In this document: positions 32,974 through 34,470 of the stretch, piece by piece | Position numbering within the stretch: the first letter of the stretch is position 1 | Layout: every line of letters starts with the position of its first letter | From: Caldibacillus thermoamylovorans | GTDB taxonomy: Bacteria; Bacillota; Bacilli; Bacillales; Caldibacillaceae | Reading direction: 5' to 3' | NCBI RefSeq assembly: GCF_000751775.1 | Contig: NZ_CCRF01000088.1 | Span: 1 to 34,470, forward strand | DNA: 34,470 nt | Notes under the pieces: model-generated | What the model saw: only the letters and a program-made list of their open reading frames with translations | Database searches by the model: none | What the model was told of the DNA's origin: nothing | Program-made: the position numbers and the translations under genes

Positions 32974-32992
32974 GAGAAAATTTATTGCTTTT

Positions 32993-34378
32993 GGGGAAGG
33001 GGGCCGTTCTCGTCGTCATTTTTAGGCTGGAAATGCTATTTTTTGGCGACGAAACTCGTTCTCGTCGTCTTTTTTGTGCGGAAATCTCCACTTTTTGGCG
33101 ACGAAACTCGTTCTCGTCGTCATTTTGAGGCGGGAAATGCTACTTTTTGGCGACGAGACTCGTTCTCGTCGTCTTTTTTGTGCGGAAATCTCCACTTTTT
33201 GGCGACGAGACCCGTTCTCGTCGTCATTTTTGTGCCGGAAACTCCACTTTTTGGCGACGAGACCCGTTCTCGTCGTCGTTTTTGTGCGGAAATCTCCACT
33301 TTTTGGCGACGAGACTCGTTCTCGTCGTCGTTTTGAGACCGAAAATGCTATTTTTTGGCGACGAGATCACTTCTCGTCGTCACTTTTGGGCGGGAAACTC
33401 CATTTTTTGGCGACGATACTCGTTCTCGTCGTCATTTTGTGGCGGAAAACTCTACTTTTTGGCGACGAGACCCTTTCTCATCGTCGTTTTGTGCCGGAAA
33501 CCTCTACTTTTTGGCGACGAAACTCTTTCTCGTCGTCATTTTGAGGCGGAAAACACACTTTTTTGGCGACGAGATCACTTCTCGTCGTCACTTTTGGGCG
33601 GGAAACTCCATTTTTTGGCGACGAAACTCGTTCTCGTCGTCATTTTTAGGCTGGAAATGCTATTTTTTGGCGTCGAAACTCCTTCTCATCGTCTTTTTGG
33701 GGCCGGAAACTCCACTTTTTGGCGACGAAACTCTTTCTTGTCGTCATTTTGAGGCGGAAAACTCACTTTTTTGGCGACGAGATCACTTCTCGTCGTCACT
33801 TTTGGGCGGGAAACTCCATTTTTTGGCGACGATACTCGTTCTCGTCGTCATTTTTAGGCTGGAAATGCTATTTTTTGGCGACGAGATCACTTCTCGTCGT
33901 CACTTTTGGCCGGGAAACTCCATTTTTTGGCGACGAAACCCCTTCTCATCGTCTTTTTGGGGCCGGAAACTCCATTTTTTGGCGACGAAACTCGTTCTCG
34001 TCGTCATTTTTGTGCGGAAATCTCCTTTTTTTGGCGACGAAACTCTTTCTCGTCGTCATTTTGGGGCCGGAAACGCTTTTTTTTGGCGACGAAACTCTTT
34101 CTCGTCGTCTTTTTTGTGCGGAAATCTCCACTTTTTGGCGACGAGACTCATTCTCGTCGTCGTTTTTGGACGGAAAACCCACTTTTTTGGCGACGACACC
34201 CTTTCTCGTCGTCGCTTTTGGACGGAAAACTCACTTTTTTGGCGACGAGACCCTTTCTCGTCGCCTTTTTGGGACCGGAAACGCTATTTTTTGGCGACGA
34301 CACTCATTCTCGTCGCCTTTTTTGCACCGGAACCTCCACTTTTTGGCGACGAAACGTTCTCGTCGTCATTTCTGTGCG
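32993..34378 (+). repeat. 52-bp tandem hairpin array, 27 units
   Basis: GGCGACGA-type starts occur at 33045, 33097, 33149 and so on to 34345, 26 of them with every interval exactly 52; a degenerate unit precedes at 32993 and the last has a 2-base deletion and a decayed end. Each unit is GGCGACGAG, a 7-base loop, CTCGTCGTC (up to 9-bp stem with one G-T wobble), then NTTTTG, a C/G-rich GCGGAAA..TCC middle, and a T tract. On the plus strand every hairpin is followed by T residues, as in an intrinsic terminator. Units differ in the loop and the last 27 bases. Plus-strand reading frames are long because stops are rare, but each frame is broken by TGA/TAG variants and none has a ribosome site, so I treat the array as non-coding. 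Confidence 0.97.
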
Positions 34379-34470
34379 TAAATAAATATACCAACTCCCG
34401 CTTCTCCGCTTTCGATTGTTTATAATTTTACATACCATTTTATAGCAATTAAACCAATTCTTAGTTTTTA
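34379..34470. other. AT-rich sequence after the array
   Basis: The array stops abruptly and AT-rich sequence follows to the window edge. A TATAAT-like hexamer lies near 34419-34424 (TTTATAATTTT). No gene start is seen. Confidence 0.4.

Noticed and set aside
32993-34378. CRISPR array
   Set aside because: The regular 52-bp spacing suggests one, but the 'spacers' are also conserved among units, the repeat is a perfect-hairpin type with T tracts, and there are no cas genes in the window.
33043-34425. Arg/Ser/Phe-rich repeat protein genes on the plus strand
   Set aside because: All three frames give the same permuted sequence, each is interrupted by stops in different units, and no ribosome site precedes any start.

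Overview
The window looks like a chromosomal segment of a low-GC Bacillaceae bacterium. The grounds are AGGAGG/AAGGGGG ribosome sites, frequent TTG starts, a Bacillus-type SAM (S-box) riboswitch, and close likeness of LipA, LipM, MtnE and AlaR/AlaT to their B. subtilis counterparts as I remember them. The genus cannot be fixed from the sequence alone. I see no phage, IS element, integrase or CRISPR array.

Layout. (1) 79-6809, minus strand: a degradative acyl-CoA cluster transcribed as SDR, crotonase, acyl-CoA dehydrogenase, thiolase, CaiB/AMACR-type enzyme, nitronate monooxygenase-like enzyme. A FadR-like palindrome lies in the 4882-5173 gap. (2) 7147-9407, plus strand: a GNAT acetyltransferase, then an overlapping AlaR/AlaT pair. 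(3) 9408-10396: degenerate repeats, a long inverted repeat, the tail of a lost sugar-binding protein gene, a small membrane protein and a terminator. (4) 10397-17342, minus: an Opp/Dpp-type peptide ABC transporter ending in an enolase-superfamily epimerase. Divergent from it (17481-19413, plus) are an RpiR-type regulator and an M20 amidohydrolase; a near-consensus promoter with an embedded palindrome sits between. (5) 19665-22106, minus: pyrroline-5-carboxylate reductase and a DUF1611 protein. (6) 22624-25584: a coiled-coil protein with 14-residue repeats, a small broken membrane-protein gene, tRNA-Pro(CGG) and an NhaC-type antiporter. (7) 25872-28694, minus: metNPQ methionine importer under a SAM riboswitch, followed by divergent mtnU and mtnE of methionine salvage. 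(8) 31164-32931, plus: lipM-lipA, overlapping, both with TTG starts. (9) 32993-34378: a striking 52-bp tandem array of 27 units.

How the parts may work together. The peptide importer, enolase-superfamily epimerase, DUF1611 protein and M20 amidohydrolase could form a D-glutamate / N-acyl-amino-acid route (N-acetylation, epimerisation, deacylation) fed by imported peptides, possibly from cell wall. This is inference. It rests on family identity, on the divergent regulator with operator-like palindrome, and on the epimerase lacking the DxD motif expected for free dipeptides.

Most unusual features. First, the 52-bp array after lipA: all 26 unit-to-unit distances are exactly 52 bp although the units differ in sequence, and each unit is a GC-rich hairpin followed by T residues on the plus strand. 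Second, a recurring habit of short degenerate tandem duplications at the 3' ends of genes (after caiB-like, SDR, alaT, M20 and nhaC), several of which include the stop codon.
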